From positions 1-61,588 of the forward strand of contig JAJXUD010000021.1 in the NCBI GenBank assembly GCA_021783235.1: 61,588 nucleotides of DNA, written 5' to 3'. Position numbers and translations under genes: made by a program. The stretch is from Myxococcales bacterium. Its GTDB lineage: Bacteria > Myxococcota > Myxococcia > Myxococcales > JAKAPL01. The notes under the pieces are model-generated. The model was given only the letters and a program-made list of their open reading frames with translations. It was not told the DNA's origin and did no database searches. How positions within the stretch are numbered: the first letter of the stretch is position 1; each line of letters begins with the position of its first letter. Below are positions 24,595 through 35,248 of the stretch, in pieces.

Positions 24595-26028
24595 TCAGCG
24601 CTTTGGCTCCTGCTTCGACCCCTCGGGCTTCCCGGCGGGAGCCGCGGGGGCGGCCAGGGGCGCGGCCACTGGCTTCGGCGGCGGGGCGGCAGAGCTGCCG
24701 GCCTTCGCGGCGGGGGCCATCCCCTCCGCGCCCCGCGTGTCCGAGGGGCGGATGGCGGCGGCGCGCAGCTCGCTCGGCGGCTCGGCCGGCGGCTTCTGGG
24801 CGGGCTTCGGCGGCGCCGGGTGGAGCGCCAGCGCGCAGCCCTGCACGTAGTCGCGCACGATGTCGAGCGGCAGCGCCGGGCAGAAGTGGCCGTTGATCCC
24901 CTCGATGTCGCGCGCCATGCACATCGAGTTCAGGATGGCCTCCTCGGTGCACTCGATCACGGCCTCGTAGAGCGCGTCGAGCCGCCGGTCGAGGAGGACC
25001 TTGATCCGGTAGACCATCTTCTGCGTCTCACGCGGGATCCGGTTCGCGGTGGAGAAGCAGACGATGATCTCGCCCGAGCCGTGGGCCGCGAACGAACCGG
25101 CCCGGCCGATGCCGAGCGAGACACGCTTCGCGAGCCGGCCGAGCTGGTGCGACTGGAGCGGCGCGTCGGTGGCCACCACCGCGATGATTGACCCGTAGTT
25201 GTTCTCACGCCGCGGCAGGCTCGCGTAGCGGTCGGCGAGCAGCTCGCCGATGGGCAGCCCGGCGATGCGCAGGTTGTGCATCAGGCCGAAGTTGCTCATC
25301 ACGAGGACGCCGAGCGTGTAGCCGCCGAGCAGCTCCGGGAGCTTGCGCGACGAGGTGCCGATGCCGCCCTTGAAGTCGCAGGTGATCATCCCGGTGCCGC
25401 CGCCGACGTTCCCCTCGGCCACCGGCCCCTCGGAGGCGGTGCGCAGCGCCTCGCGCACGTGCTCCTCGCGAACGTGGCGCCCGCTGATGTCGTTGAGCCA
25501 GGAGTCGTCGCACTCGCCGACCACCGGGATGATGACGTCGTGCTCGTCGCCGATCCCCGGGTTCGCCTCGATCATGCACTGGATCGCGGCGTCCGAGACC
25601 GACCCCACCGAGAGGGTGTTCGTGAGGAAGATGGGCGTCTCGATGAGCCCCCACTCCATCACCTGCGTGAGCCCCGAGACCTCGCCCGCGCCGTTGAGGA
25701 CGAAGCCGCCGCCCGTGACCCGGTTCTCGAAGACGTTGCCGGACTCGCCCATGGTGGGGATGATGGCGGTGACGCCCGTCCGCACGGGCCCCCGCCCCAC
25801 CTTGAGCGGCCCGGTGCCGCGCATGATGGTGGAGTGGCCCACCGCGACGCCCTTCACGTCGGTGATGGCATTGTAGCGGCCCGGCCGGTAGCGGCCGAGC
25901 GGGATGCCGAGCTCCCGCGCCCGCTGCCGCGGCGTCGCCGGCCAGGGGAGGCTCGCCGAGGCCGTCGGGGGGGGGATCTGGTTCGCGTCGCTCACCAACC
26001 GGCACCATACCCCAGCCGCGCCGCCCAT
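24595..26028 (-). CDS. P1-family (DmpA/BapA-like) aminopeptidase
   Basis: About 477 residues; the ATG at 26028 has AAAGGTG upstream (GTG 25995 is an alternative). It matches the P1/S58 peptidases, Ntn-type hydrolases that cleave themselves before a serine: 'GNVGGGTGMITCDFKGGIGTSSR', 'YTLGVLVMSNFG' and 'NNYGSIIAVVATDAPL'. The expected cut is G279-S280, making S280 the new N-terminal nucleophile. The family releases N-terminal D- or beta-amino acids from small peptides. The last ~75 residues form an unusual Ala/Pro/Lys-rich tail. No signal peptide is evident. Confidence 0.9.
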   Translation of the reverse strand: MGGAAGVWCRLVSDANQIPPPTASASLPWPATPRQRARELGIPLGRYRPGRYNAITDVKGVAVGHSTIMRGTGPLKVGRGPVRTGVTAIIPTMGESGNVFENRVTGGGFVLNGAGEVSGLTQVMEWGLIETPIFLTNTLSVGSVSDAAIQCMIEANPGIGDEHDVIIPVVGECDDSWLNDISGRHVREEHVREALRTASEGPVAEGNVGGGTGMITCDFKGGIGTSSRKLPELLGGYTLGVLVMSNFGLMHNLRIAGLPIGELLADRYASLPRRENNYGSIIAVVATDAPLQSHQLGRLAKRVSLGIGRAGSFAAHGSGEIIVCFSTANRIPRETQKMVYRIKVLLDRRLDALYEAVIECTEEAILNSMCMARDIEGINGHFCPALPLDIVRDYVQGCALALHPAPPKPAQKPPAEPPSELRAAAIRPSDTRGAEGMAPAAKAGSSAAPPPKPVAAPLAAPAAPAGKPEGSKQEPKR

Positions 26029-26218
26029 GGCGCACCTTTCCAAGAGGCCCCAGCCCCGCCCGAGCGGCGCGGTCGCCCGGTCGTCCGGCCGGCCGTTTGC
26101 CGAGTGGCGACCGACGGTTACATGGCGCGAGCGGCCCCTTCGCGGCTCGAGACGACCGCTCGTTCGGAAGAGGCGGCCGATGTCTTCGCGCGGCCAAGTC
26201 TTGCAGAGCAGCGACCGC
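26029..26218 (-). other. Intergenic gap between the ligase-like and P1 peptidase genes
   Basis: 190 bases with no convincing gene, hairpin or promoter. The peptidase may have its own promoter here or be read through from the ligase-like gene. Confidence 0.4.
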
Positions 26219-28276
26219 TCAGCCGACCGCGGCCGCGCCCCGCTCCTCGCGCCGACGCTCGCGCTCGCGCTCCTGGTAGCGGCGAATGCCGCAGGCGAGG
26301 ATCTCCCCGATGAGGTCGCGGTAGGAGAGGCCGCCCGCCTGGGCGATGAGGACGAGGTCGCTCCAGCCCGGCGTCAGCCCCGGAAGCGGATTGCACTCGA
26401 GGAAGTAGATCTTCCCCGCGGGATCCATGCGGAAATCGACGCGCGAGACGTCGCGGCAGCCGAGCGCCATGAAGACCCCTCGCGCCGCCCGCTCGATCTC
26501 CCGCTGCTGCGCGGCCTCGAGCTTCGCGGGCGCGTCGTAGCGGACGCGGTGGGTCCAGTCGAGCTTCGCCGAGAAGTCGTAGACGGGCGTCGGATCCTCC
26601 CCCGTGAAGACGACCTCCATGATGGGCAGCACCTTGGGCCGCCGCTCGCCCAGCATGCCCACCGTGAACTCGCGGCCGCCGATGTAGCTCTCGACGAGCG
26701 CCGGCTGCCGGTAGCGGGCCGCGAGCTCGCGGGCGAGCTCGCGCAGCTCGGGCTCGGTCTGGACGACCGACTTGCCGAAGACGCCCTTGGACGAGCCCTC
26801 GGCGACGGGCTTCACGATCACCGGGAAGCGTAGCTCCTTCGGCAGCCGCTCCTTGCCCGTCTGCATCAGGACGAAGTCGGGCGTCAGGATGCCGTGCTGG
26901 CGCACCATCTTCTTCGCGAGCGCCTTGTCGAGCGCGATCGAGAGCGCCGCCGGGTCGCTGCCGGTGTAGGGGATGTCGAGCAGCTCGAGAACCGCCGGCA
27001 CCTGCGCCTCGCGGTTTCTTCCCTTGAAGCCCTCTGCGATGTTGAAGACGAGATCCACCGGCGTGGCCGAGAGCCGCTGCGGCAGCTCGCTCGTCGCCTC
27101 GAGGTCCACCACCTCGTGGCCGTGGCTCGCGATGGCCTCGCGGATCGCCTGGAGCGTCTTCGGCGAATCGTACTCGGCCTCGGCGTCGCCCTCCCCCTCC
27201 CCGCTCGGCACGACGCGCTTCACGTTGAAGGAGAAACCGACGCGCAGGGGGCCGCTCTTGCGGGTGGGGCGGCTGCGCGGCGCCCGCGAGTCGCGCACCT
27301 TCCAGCGCGCCGCCGCCGAGGTGATGACCGCCTCGAGGACGCCGTCGAAGTGGATGCCCTCGAGCGCGGCCGCCGCGTAGATGCCGGCGCCCGGCTCCAG
27401 CGAGGGGAGCGCGTTGATCTCGAGGAAGTAGAGCTGCCCGTCGTCGCCGAGCCGAAAGTCGATGCGGCCGAGGTCACGGCAGCCGGTGGCGCGGAAGACG
27501 GCTCGCGCCGCCCGCGTCGCCTCGGCCTGGACGGCCTCGGGGATCTGCGCCGGCGCCTGCACCGAGACGGCCTCGCTGTGGAGTGTCTTCAGCGCGAAGT
27601 CGTAGATGGCGTGCCGGCCGCGGTGGGCCGGATCGACGAGGTACTCCACCGGCGCGAGCACGCCGCCGCGCTCCTTCGCGATCGCCTCGAGGAAGGGGAC
27701 GGTGAGGTCGCGCCCCAGGACGAACTCCTCGACGAGGAGCCCCGCCGGGTACTTCGCGAGCATCCCCTCCACCACGGCGCGCAGCCGCGCGGGATCCTCG
27801 ACGACCGAGTCCTGCGTGATGCCCTTGGAGGAGCCCTCGAAGTTCGGCTTGACGATGAGCGGAAAGCGGAGCGCGAGCCCCTCGAGCTGCGACGGCTCCT
27901 CGACGAAGCGCCAGCCTGGCGTCCGCACGCCGTGCTGCGCCACGACGAGCTTCGTGAGCTGCTTGTCGAGCGTCAGCGCGAGCGTGTACGGGTCGCTGCC
28001 GGTGTAGGGGATGCCGAGCTCCTCGAAGAGGCCCGGGTAGAAGGCCTCGCGGAAGCGGCCGCGCCGACCTTCGGCGGTATTGAAGACGAGGTCCGGGTTG
28101 TAGGCCTCGAGCCGCGCCACCGTGCGGGACGCAGGCCCCGAGACCTCGATCTTCTCGACGCGGTGGCCGAGCCGCTCGAGCGCCGCCGCGAGCGCGTCCA
28201 CGGTCATCGGCGTGTCGAACTCCGCCTCCTCTTCCGAGGTCGAGAGCTGGAGGTTATGGGAGAAGGCGATGCGCAT
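26219..28276 (-). CDS. Tandem D-Ala-D-Ala-ligase-like ATP-grasp protein
   Basis: 685 residues made of two full D-alanine-D-alanine-ligase-like units, about 1-330 and 344-685. Each has an N-terminal Rossmann half, the 'GIPYTGSDP' or 'DIPYTGSDP' turn, the ATP-grasp loop EGSSKG and the metal-binding end 'FLEINALPSL' or 'FLECNPLPGL'. Both copies keep the ATP and metal residues, so both may be active. Ordinary Ddl is a ~310-residue homodimer; this is a covalent double. The substrate may be D-Ala or another amino acid, for peptide or peptidoglycan-like ligation. It is 13 bases from the RDD gene, in the hemB operon. Confidence 0.9.
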   Translation of the reverse strand: MRIAFSHNLQLSTSEEEAEFDTPMTVDALAAALERLGHRVEKIEVSGPASRTVARLEAYNPDLVFNTAEGRRGRFREAFYPGLFEELGIPYTGSDPYTLALTLDKQLTKLVVAQHGVRTPGWRFVEEPSQLEGLALRFPLIVKPNFEGSSKGITQDSVVEDPARLRAVVEGMLAKYPAGLLVEEFVLGRDLTVPFLEAIAKERGGVLAPVEYLVDPAHRGRHAIYDFALKTLHSEAVSVQAPAQIPEAVQAEATRAARAVFRATGCRDLGRIDFRLGDDGQLYFLEINALPSLEPGAGIYAAAALEGIHFDGVLEAVITSAAARWKVRDSRAPRSRPTRKSGPLRVGFSFNVKRVVPSGEGEGDAEAEYDSPKTLQAIREAIASHGHEVVDLEATSELPQRLSATPVDLVFNIAEGFKGRNREAQVPAVLELLDIPYTGSDPAALSIALDKALAKKMVRQHGILTPDFVLMQTGKERLPKELRFPVIVKPVAEGSSKGVFGKSVVQTEPELRELARELAARYRQPALVESYIGGREFTVGMLGERRPKVLPIMEVVFTGEDPTPVYDFSAKLDWTHRVRYDAPAKLEAAQQREIERAARGVFMALGCRDVSRVDFRMDPAGKIYFLECNPLPGLTPGWSDLVLIAQAGGLSYRDLIGEILACGIRRYQERERERRREERGAAAVG

Positions 28277-28289
28277 CGGCGAGGACCTT

Positions 28290-28910
28290 TCAGCGCTGCG
28301 AGAGGGGCGCCACCGCCGAGGCCAGCGGCACGGCGTCACCCACGACCACCTTGGCGTCGACGACCTGGGTGTCCGCGAAGACGTCCCCGATGCGGATGCC
28401 GAGCGAGTCGGAGGAGACCATGTAGGTCTCGAAGGCGAGCAGCGGAAGGCCGACGATCACGAGCAGGATCCAGCCGACGATGGGGACCGCGTAGAAGAGG
28501 AAGGCGAGGCAGAAGGGGCCGTTGCGCACGACCGACTGCCCGAGCCCCGCGGGCGTGCGGCTGGGCACGTGGACGACGCGGAGCCCGGCGAGCCGCTTGC
28601 CGATGCTCTGCCCGTGCCAGAGCGCGTCGGCGAGCGCGAGGTAGAGCAGTCCCGCGAGGACGCCGGCCGCCGCGAAGCGGGCGCCCTCGTCGTGCGAGGG
28701 CAGGAGGAAGAGGTAGGACACCGCGGAGGCGAGGGCGAGATCGGTCGCGCGGGCGACGACGCGGGCGAGGAGCCCCGCCTTCGGGTACGGCGAGCCCTCG
28801 CGGCGCGCTGAGCGGACGGGCGCGGCCCCGGACTTGAGCGCCGCGACCTGGCGGAAGACCGGCGGCCCTGCGGGCGGAGGGCGCCCTTCGGCGGCGAGGT
28901 CGAGCGTCAC
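28290..28910 (-). CDS. RDD-family membrane protein
   Basis: 206 residues with a cytoplasmic N-terminal arm and the RDD fold of about four helices ('[23 protein letters not shown]', '[14 protein letters not shown]', '[18 protein letters not shown]'). RDD proteins are small transport or assembly helpers of the inner membrane with poorly known roles. The GTG start overlaps the DUF4177 stop by 4 bases. Confidence 0.85.
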   Translation of the reverse strand: MTLDLAAEGRPPPAGPPVFRQVAALKSGAAPVRSARREGSPYPKAGLLARVVARATDLALASAVSYLFLLPSHDEGARFAAAGVLAGLLYLALADALWHGQSIGKRLAGLRVVHVPSRTPAGLGQSVVRNGPFCLAFLFYAVPIVGWILLVIVGLPLLAFETYMVSSDSLGIRIGDVFADTQVVDAKVVVGDAVPLASAVAPLSQR

Positions 28911-29104
28911 GAGGAGGCCTCCTCGTCCGACTCTCTCGTGAAGAGCACGAAGGCCATGCTCGGCCGCTTCGAAGACTCGCGCATCGCGAACTGGATGCCG
29001 TCGGGCCGCCAGCCTCGGGCGGACCATTCGTTCAAGATCCGCTCGAGCGCTTCGTCCGTCACGGTGGACGCTTCGACCACCTTGTAGAGGGTCTTCGGCG
29101 GCAC
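28907..29104 (-). CDS. DUF4177-like small protein
   Basis: 65 residues. '[21 protein letters not shown]', followed by '[11 protein letters not shown]' and a closing 'MAFVLFTRE', has the beta-alpha-beta layout of DUF4177 proteins, whose function is unknown. The GTG start lies 3 bases after the hemB stop, and its stop overlaps the RDD start. Confidence 0.8.
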   Translation of the reverse strand: MPPKTLYKVVEASTVTDEALERILNEWSARGWRPDGIQFAMRESSKRPSMAFVLFTRESDEEASS

Positions 29105-29107
29105 CGT

Positions 29108-30109
29108 CTACGAACCGACGAGCGCCTTCGCGGCTTCCAGCGCGAAGTAGGTGACGATGCCGTCGGCGCCGGCCCGCTGGATGGAGGTGAGGGACTCCAT
29201 CATGGCCCGCTGCCCGTCGAGGAACCCCGCCTGCGCCGCCGCCCGAACCATCGAGTACTCGCCCGACACGTTGTAGGCGAAGACGGGGACGTCCAGCCGG
29301 TCGCGCAGCTGCCTCACGACGTCGAGGTAGGCGATGGCGGGCTTCACCATGACCATGTCGGCGCCCTCGTCGAGGTCGAGCTCCACCTCGCGCAAGGCCT
29401 CGCGCGCGTTCGCCGGGTCCATCTGGTAGCCGCGCCGGTCGCCGCGGGCCGGCGCGTTGTGCGCCGCCTCGCGGAAGGGGCCGTAGAAGGCGGAGGCGTA
29501 CTTGACGGCGTAGGAGAGGATCGCGACGTGCGAGAAGCCGGCCTCGTCGAGACCGCGGCGGATGGCGCCGACGCGGCCGTCCATCATGTCCGAGGGGGCG
29601 ACGACGTCGGCGCCGGCGCGGGCGTGCGTGAGCGCCTGCTCGACGAGCAGCGGCAGCGTCGCGTCGTTCCGGACTTCGCCCTCGGGCGTGAGCACGCCGC
29701 AGTGGCCGTGGTCGGTGTAGTCGCAGAGGCAAACGTCGGTGACGACGGGGAGCTCCGGCGCGGCCTTGCGGATCGCCCGGATCGCCTGCGGCACGAGCCC
29801 CTCCGGGTCGCGCCCCGACGAGCCCGTCGCGTCCTTCTGCGTGGGGACGCCGAAGAGGAGGACGCCGCCGAGGCCGAGCGACGAAGCCTCGTGGGCCAGC
29901 TCGGCGCAGAGATCGGGCGACTGCCGGAAGATCCCCGGCATCGACTGAATCGGCTCGCGCACGCCGCTGCCCGGCACGCAGAACATCGGGTAGACGAGCC
30001 GCTCGGGGGCGAGGGTGTGCTCGCGGACGAGCCGCCGCAGCCCTTCGGTGCGCCGCAGCCGCCGCGGGCGAATCTGTGGGAACGAGCCCATCGCTGGGGC
30101 GCGGAGCAT
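29108..30109 (-). CDS. hemB: Delta-aminolevulinic acid dehydratase (porphobilinogen synthase)
   Basis: Condenses two 5-aminolevulinate molecules into porphobilinogen, the second common step of heme synthesis. The zinc site [14 protein letters not shown] has the three-cysteine form of metal-dependent enzymes. The Schiff-base lysine is in MVKPA, with '[14 protein letters not shown]' and 'YNVSGEY' also present. Length about 333 residues; ATG at 30109 or 30091. It leads the hemB, DUF4177, RDD, ligase-like operon, an unusual company. Confidence 0.97.
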   Translation of the reverse strand: MLRAPAMGSFPQIRPRRLRRTEGLRRLVREHTLAPERLVYPMFCVPGSGVREPIQSMPGIFRQSPDLCAELAHEASSLGLGGVLLFGVPTQKDATGSSGRDPEGLVPQAIRAIRKAAPELPVVTDVCLCDYTDHGHCGVLTPEGEVRNDATLPLLVEQALTHARAGADVVAPSDMMDGRVGAIRRGLDEAGFSHVAILSYAVKYASAFYGPFREAAHNAPARGDRRGYQMDPANAREALREVELDLDEGADMVMVKPAIAYLDVVRQLRDRLDVPVFAYNVSGEYSMVRAAAQAGFLDGQRAMMESLTSIQRAGADGIVTYFALEAAKALVGS

Positions 30110-30140
30110 GCCCCCCCCGCGCCGCGAATGCAAGGGCGCG

Positions 30141-30169
30141 TTGACACGCCGTCGAGCCACGCCTATATC
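30141..30169 (+). promoter_or_regulatory. Promoter of the thiSGE operon, leaderless type
   Basis: Perfect -35 TTGACA (30141-30146), 17-base spacer, -10 TATATC (30164-30169), then six bases to the GTG start of thiS. The predicted +1 is the start codon, leaving no room for a TPP riboswitch or a Shine-Dalgarno site. Confidence 0.65.
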
Positions 30170-30175
30170 GGCCGC

Positions 30176-30376
30176 GTGCTCGTCCGCTTGAACGGCGAGC
30201 CGCGCGAGGTTCCAGCGGGCTGGTCGCTCGCGCGGCTGATCGAGGATCTCGGGCTCGCCCAGGCGAGGCTCGCGGTGGAGCGCAACCGCGAGATCGTTCC
30301 CAAGGCCGAGCGCGCCCTCACGGCGCTCTGCGAGGGCGACGTGATCGAGGTCGTCACGTTCGTGGGCGGGGGCTGA
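30176..30376 (+). CDS. thiS: Sulfur carrier protein ThiS
   Basis: 66 residues with the ubiquitin-like beta-grasp pattern: '[20 protein letters not shown]' near the start and a C-terminal '..VVTFVGGG' tail whose terminal glycines are normally adenylated and thiocarboxylated. It donates sulfur for the thiazole ring of thiamine. GTG start at 30176. thiG begins 9 bases after its stop. The activating ThiF is not in this window. Confidence 0.9.
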   Translation: MLVRLNGEPREVPAGWSLARLIEDLGLAQARLAVERNREIVPKAERALTALCEGDVIEVVTFVGGG

Positions 30377-30385
30377 AGGAGAACC

Positions 30386-31186
30386 ATGTCCGAGCGCTTC
30401 GCAGAGGCCGTCCCCGAAGCCGAAATGCTCACGCTCGCCGGGCGAAGCTTTCGCTCCCGGCTGCTCGTCGGCACCGGCAAGTACCCCGACTTCCCGACGA
30501 TGAGGCAGGCGATCGAGGCCTCGGGGGCCGAGATCGTCACCGTCGCGGTCCGCCGGCTCGACCTGAAGGCCACGGGCGATCGGTCGCTCCTCCACTGGCT
30601 GCCCCAGGGCAGCACGCTCTTGCCGAACACGGCCGGCTGCCAGACCGCCGACGAGGCGATTCGCACCTGTCGCCTCGCCCGCGAGCTCGGCATGAGCGAC
30701 CTCGTCAAGCTCGAGGTGATCGGCGATCCGAGGACGCTCTTCCCCGACACCGCCGAGCTCCTCGCCGCGGCGAAGACGCTCGTGAAGGAGGGCTTCGTGG
30801 TCCTGCCGTACACCACCGACGATCCGGTGGTGGCGAAGCGGCTCGAGGACGTCGGCTGCGCGGCCATCATGCCGCTCGGGGCCCCCATCGGCAGCGGGCT
30901 CGGCCTGCAGAACCGGGTCAACCTCGAGATTCTCCTCGAGACCGTGAAGGTTCCGGTGCTGGTCGACGCGGGCGTCGGCACGGCGTCCGACTGCGCGGTC
31001 GCGATGGAGCTCGGCTGCGCGGGGGTCCTCCTGAACAGCGCCATCGCCGGGGCGCGAGAGCCCGTGCGCATGGCGCGGGCGATGCGGCTCGCGGTCGAGG
31101 CGGGGCGCGACGCCTTCCTCGCGGGCCGCATGCCCCGCCGCCTCCACGCGAGCGCATCGAGCCCGCCCGTCGGGCTCGTCGCCTAG
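30386..31186 (+). CDS. thiG: Thiazole synthase ThiG
   Basis: 266 residues. It forms the thiazole phosphate moiety of thiamine from DXP, dehydroglycine and ThiS-bound sulfur. The (beta/alpha)8 barrel shows '[11 protein letters not shown]', 'LPNTAGC.TADEA', 'VKLEVIGD' and '[11 protein letters not shown]', with '[13 protein letters not shown]' near the C-terminus. AAGGAG precedes the ATG. Part of thiSGE. Confidence 0.97.
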   Translation: MSERFAEAVPEAEMLTLAGRSFRSRLLVGTGKYPDFPTMRQAIEASGAEIVTVAVRRLDLKATGDRSLLHWLPQGSTLLPNTAGCQTADEAIRTCRLARELGMSDLVKLEVIGDPRTLFPDTAELLAAAKTLVKEGFVVLPYTTDDPVVAKRLEDVGCAAIMPLGAPIGSGLGLQNRVNLEILLETVKVPVLVDAGVGTASDCAVAMELGCAGVLLNSAIAGAREPVRMARAMRLAVEAGRDAFLAGRMPRRLHASASSPPVGLVA

Positions 31187-31189
31187 CGC

Positions 31190-31837
31190 TTGTTCGAGCT
31201 GCTCCTCGTCACCGATCGGCGCGAGGCCGCGCTGCCGCTGCCGGCCGCGGTCGAGGCCGCGCTCTCCGCCGTGCCTCCCGGCGCCGCGGCGGTGCAGCTG
31301 CGCGAGAAGGATCTCGGCGGCGGCGCGCTCGCCGAGTTCGGCCGCGCCCTCCTGCCCCTCTGCCGGGCCCGCGAGGCGCCGCTCCTCGTGAACGACCGCA
31401 TCGACCTCGCGCTCGCGCTCGGCCTCGACGGCGTCCATCTGGCGCACAGCTCGGTCGCGCCTGCCGAGGCGCGGCGGCTGCTCGGTCCTGCGCGGCTCGT
31501 CGGCGTCTCCTGCCACTCCGAGGCGGACGTCCGCGAGGCTACCGGCTGGGCCAGCTACGCGACGTTCGGCCCCGTCTTCGAGACGCCATCCAAGCGAGCC
31601 TTCGGCCCGCCGCTCGGCCCCGCCGCGCTCGCCCGCGCGGCCCGCCTCGGGCTGCCGCTCTTCGCGCTCGGGGGCGTCGGGCCAGAGACCGCCGAACTGC
31701 TCGAGGCCGCCGCCGGAGTCGCCGCCATCCGCGCGGCGCTCGGGGGCGCGGATCCCGCGGGGGCCTGCGCCGCTCTCTACGCCGCCTGGAGCCGCGGGCG
31801 CGCTCGGGCTCAGCGCCCGAGTTCGAGCGGGACGTAG
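31190..31837 (+). CDS. thiE: Thiamine-phosphate synthase
   Basis: 215 residues, TTG start 3 bases after thiG. It couples HMP-PP with thiazole phosphate to give thiamine phosphate. Motifs are 'LLLVTDR' (first strand), 'VQLREKD' for diphosphate binding, 'LLVNDRIDLALALGLDGVHL' and 'YATFGPVFETPSK'. The last 28 bases overlap the end of the convergent secreted-protein gene. With thiS and thiG it covers the thiazole branch and coupling; thiC/thiD are not in view. Confidence 0.93.
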   Translation: MFELLLVTDRREAALPLPAAVEAALSAVPPGAAAVQLREKDLGGGALAEFGRALLPLCRAREAPLLVNDRIDLALALGLDGVHLAHSSVAPAEARRLLGPARLVGVSCHSEADVREATGWASYATFGPVFETPSKRAFGPPLGPAALARAARLGLPLFALGGVGPETAELLEAAAGVAAIRAALGGADPAGACAALYAAWSRGRARAQRPSSSGT

Positions 31838-32697
31838 AGAAGCGCGTCGCCCGTCGTCGGCAGACTCGTGGCGGCGACCTCGCGGCTCAGGCAGGCGGCG
31901 AGTCGCGGATCCTCCGTGGTGTCCATCGCGACCTGGACGTCGTGCGCCCCGCTCTTTCCAGCGACCGAGAGGATGACGGCGCCGGAGGCCTCGGGATCGC
32001 GGTCGAGCGCCTCGGCGTAACAGCGCCGGAGGGCCGCGTCCGTCTCGAGCCTCGAGGCGAGCCCGGCCTGGTCGACGCCGCCCGAGGCCACGACCGCCGG
32101 CAACACCTTGAGGGTCGGCGCCCCGCCCGGCGGGCGAGGCTCCCAGTCGCCCGCGCCCGGGAGCGCCAGCTTGCCTCCCTCGGCCACGAACGCGAGCTCC
32201 CCCGGCTGGGCGCCGAGCGAAAAGGCATGGGCCATGGGGTCGCCGGCGCAGCTCCCGCTCGGCCGGAACCGCACGAGCAGGGCGCCGTCGCCCGAGGCGG
32301 CGGCCCGAACCACGCGACGCGCCTGCTCGGGCGTCGCCCGAAGCGCGAAGCCCGATCCGTCGCCGTCGCCCGCCGGGTAGATGGCGAGCGCCCCGCCGAT
32401 CGCTCCTAGCGCGAAGCGGTCGTCGATCCGCAGCGACTCGTTCTCGGCGTCGTACGAGCGGAAGTGGAGCTGCCGGCCCGGGACTCGCAGCTCGTAGCTC
32501 CGATCGAGGGCCCTCCGTCGTCGCTCGGGACGCGCCGCCGCTTCGTCTGCCCGTGCCACGGGATCCGAAGAGACGTCCCCACCGCCACGCGCGAGCGCCC
32601 GACAGAGGGCCTCGACCTCCGCCGGCGTGGTCAACGCCGCCGGCCCCTTCCCCGCCGCCGCCAAGCCCAATGCCACCGCCACGCTCAAGCCGAGCAT
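31810..32697 (-). CDS. Secreted hypothetical protein with AgmX/PglI-like C-terminal region
   Basis: 295 residues; a weak signal (LGLSVAVALGLAAAG) suggests export. The C-terminal ~90 residues ('VVASGGVDQAGLASRL.T...LRRCYAEAL', 'GAVILSVAGKSGAHDVQV' and 'LAACLSREVA') resemble the TonB-like AgmX/PglI C-terminal family seen in myxobacterial motility and other envelope proteins. The central part has no known fold. Assignment is by recollection of the pattern and is tentative. Confidence 0.6.
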   Translation of the reverse strand: MLGLSVAVALGLAAAGKGPAALTTPAEVEALCRALARGGGDVSSDPVARADEAAARPERRRRALDRSYELRVPGRQLHFRSYDAENESLRIDDRFALGAIGGALAIYPAGDGDGSGFALRATPEQARRVVRAAASGDGALLVRFRPSGSCAGDPMAHAFSLGAQPGELAFVAEGGKLALPGAGDWEPRPPGGAPTLKVLPAVVASGGVDQAGLASRLETDAALRRCYAEALDRDPEASGAVILSVAGKSGAHDVQVAMDTTEDPRLAACLSREVAATSLPTTGDALLYVPLELGR

Positions 32698-32764
32698 CCC
32701 GTCCCCCGCCGAAGCCCCGTGCGGAACAGTAGGGAGCGGATCGAACGGGCGTAAGGGGAGCAGG

Positions 32765-32806
32765 GAGGCTCTCGCCCCCGCGGGGGGCGCCCGCCCGGCG
32801 AGCCTC
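32765..32806 (-). terminator. Hairpin after the sigma-54 regulator gene
   Basis: GAGGCTCTCGCC (32765-32776) pairs with GGCGAGCCTC (32797-32806), allowing one bulge. A perfect CCCCCGCGGGGG palindrome sits inside the loop. The hairpin directly follows the stop codon (32807-32809) of the minus-strand regulator. Confidence 0.5.
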
Positions 32807-34158
<1,352 letters not shown>

Positions 34159-34162
<4 letters not shown>

Positions 34163-35202
34163 GCGGGCCTCCCGGGCAGGACGACGCAGAACCTCGCGCC
34201 ACGCTCGGAGGACTCGTGACGCAGCTCGCCGCCGTGGCCCCGCGCGATCCGGCGGGCGATGGCGAGCCCGAGCCCCGAGCCGCCGCCCCCAGACCGGAAC
34301 GGCTCGAAGAGCGTCGGCAGAAGCTCCCCCGGCACGCCGGGGCCGTCGTCCTCGAGCGCGATCTCGACGAGCTGGTTCGCATGGCTGAAGCGGACCGTCA
34401 CCCGGGCCTCGGCCCCCGCATGCCGGACGGCGTTCTCGAGCAGGTTGCGGAAGAGCTCGCGGAGCAGCGTCGGGTTGCCCTGCACCGCGCCCGGCGTGCC
34501 CTCGACGCGGGCGGAGAAGCCCGGCACGCCGAGGCTCACCCGCACCTGCTCCTCGGCGTCGCGCAGCGCCCCCTCGAGCAGGACCCGCTCTCGCGGCTCC
34601 GGGACGTGCCCTGCCCTCGCGACCTGCAGGTGGGCGTCGAGCACCGAGGAGGCGCGGCGAAGCGCCAGCTCGGCGCGCTCGAGGGCCGCGACGGCCCCGG
34701 GAGCGCCGGCGGCCCGAGCCAGCGCCTCGTCGAGCTGCAGCGCCAGCTCGTGGAGCGGCGCCCTCACCTCGTGGGCGACCGCCGCCGCGAAGCGGAGGAG
34801 CTCGGCGTTCCGCTCCTCGACCTCCGCGCGGAGACCGCGGAGCCGCAGCTGCGCGCGGATGCGCGCGAGGAGCTCGGCTGGGTCGAATGGCTTCGTCACG
34901 TAATCGTCGGCGCCGAGCTCGAGGCCGGCCAGCTTCTCGCCCATCTGCGACCGGGCGGTGAGGAGGATCACCGGAAGCCGGGAGGTCGACTGGCGGGAGC
35001 GGAGCTCGCGGAGGACGGCGAGGCCGTCCACCTTCGGGATCATGACGTCGAGGAGCACGAGCGAGATCCCCGGCGAATCGGCGACGCGGAGCGCCTCCTC
35101 GGCGTCGGCGGCGCTCTGGGTCGCGAGCCCCGCGAGATCGAGCTGCTCGGCCAGCATGACCCGCATCCGCGGGTCGTCGTCGACGATGAGGACGGTGTCC
35201 AT
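34159..35202 (-). CDS. Hybrid receiver-histidine kinase
   Basis: 347 residues, soluble. The receiver (1-120) has D52 (LDVMIP) and K104 (YVTKPFD). A HisKA-like region with AHEVRAPL (H144) and an HATPase_c domain (NLLENAVRH, GPGVPGELLP, GSGLGLAIARRI) follow. It ends 4 bases inside the NtrC-type gene. It is divergent from the membrane kinase at 35249, with only 46 bases between, so the two operons share a promoter region. Confidence 0.9.
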
Positions 35203-35248
35203 GGGAGACGCCGCGACATGCTACCATGCCGCCGCCTTGGCCTTCAGG

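Noticed and set aside
30121-30175. A TPP riboswitch upstream of thiS
   Set aside because: Only about 6 bases lie between the -10 box and the start codon, so there is no space for a THI-box aptamer.
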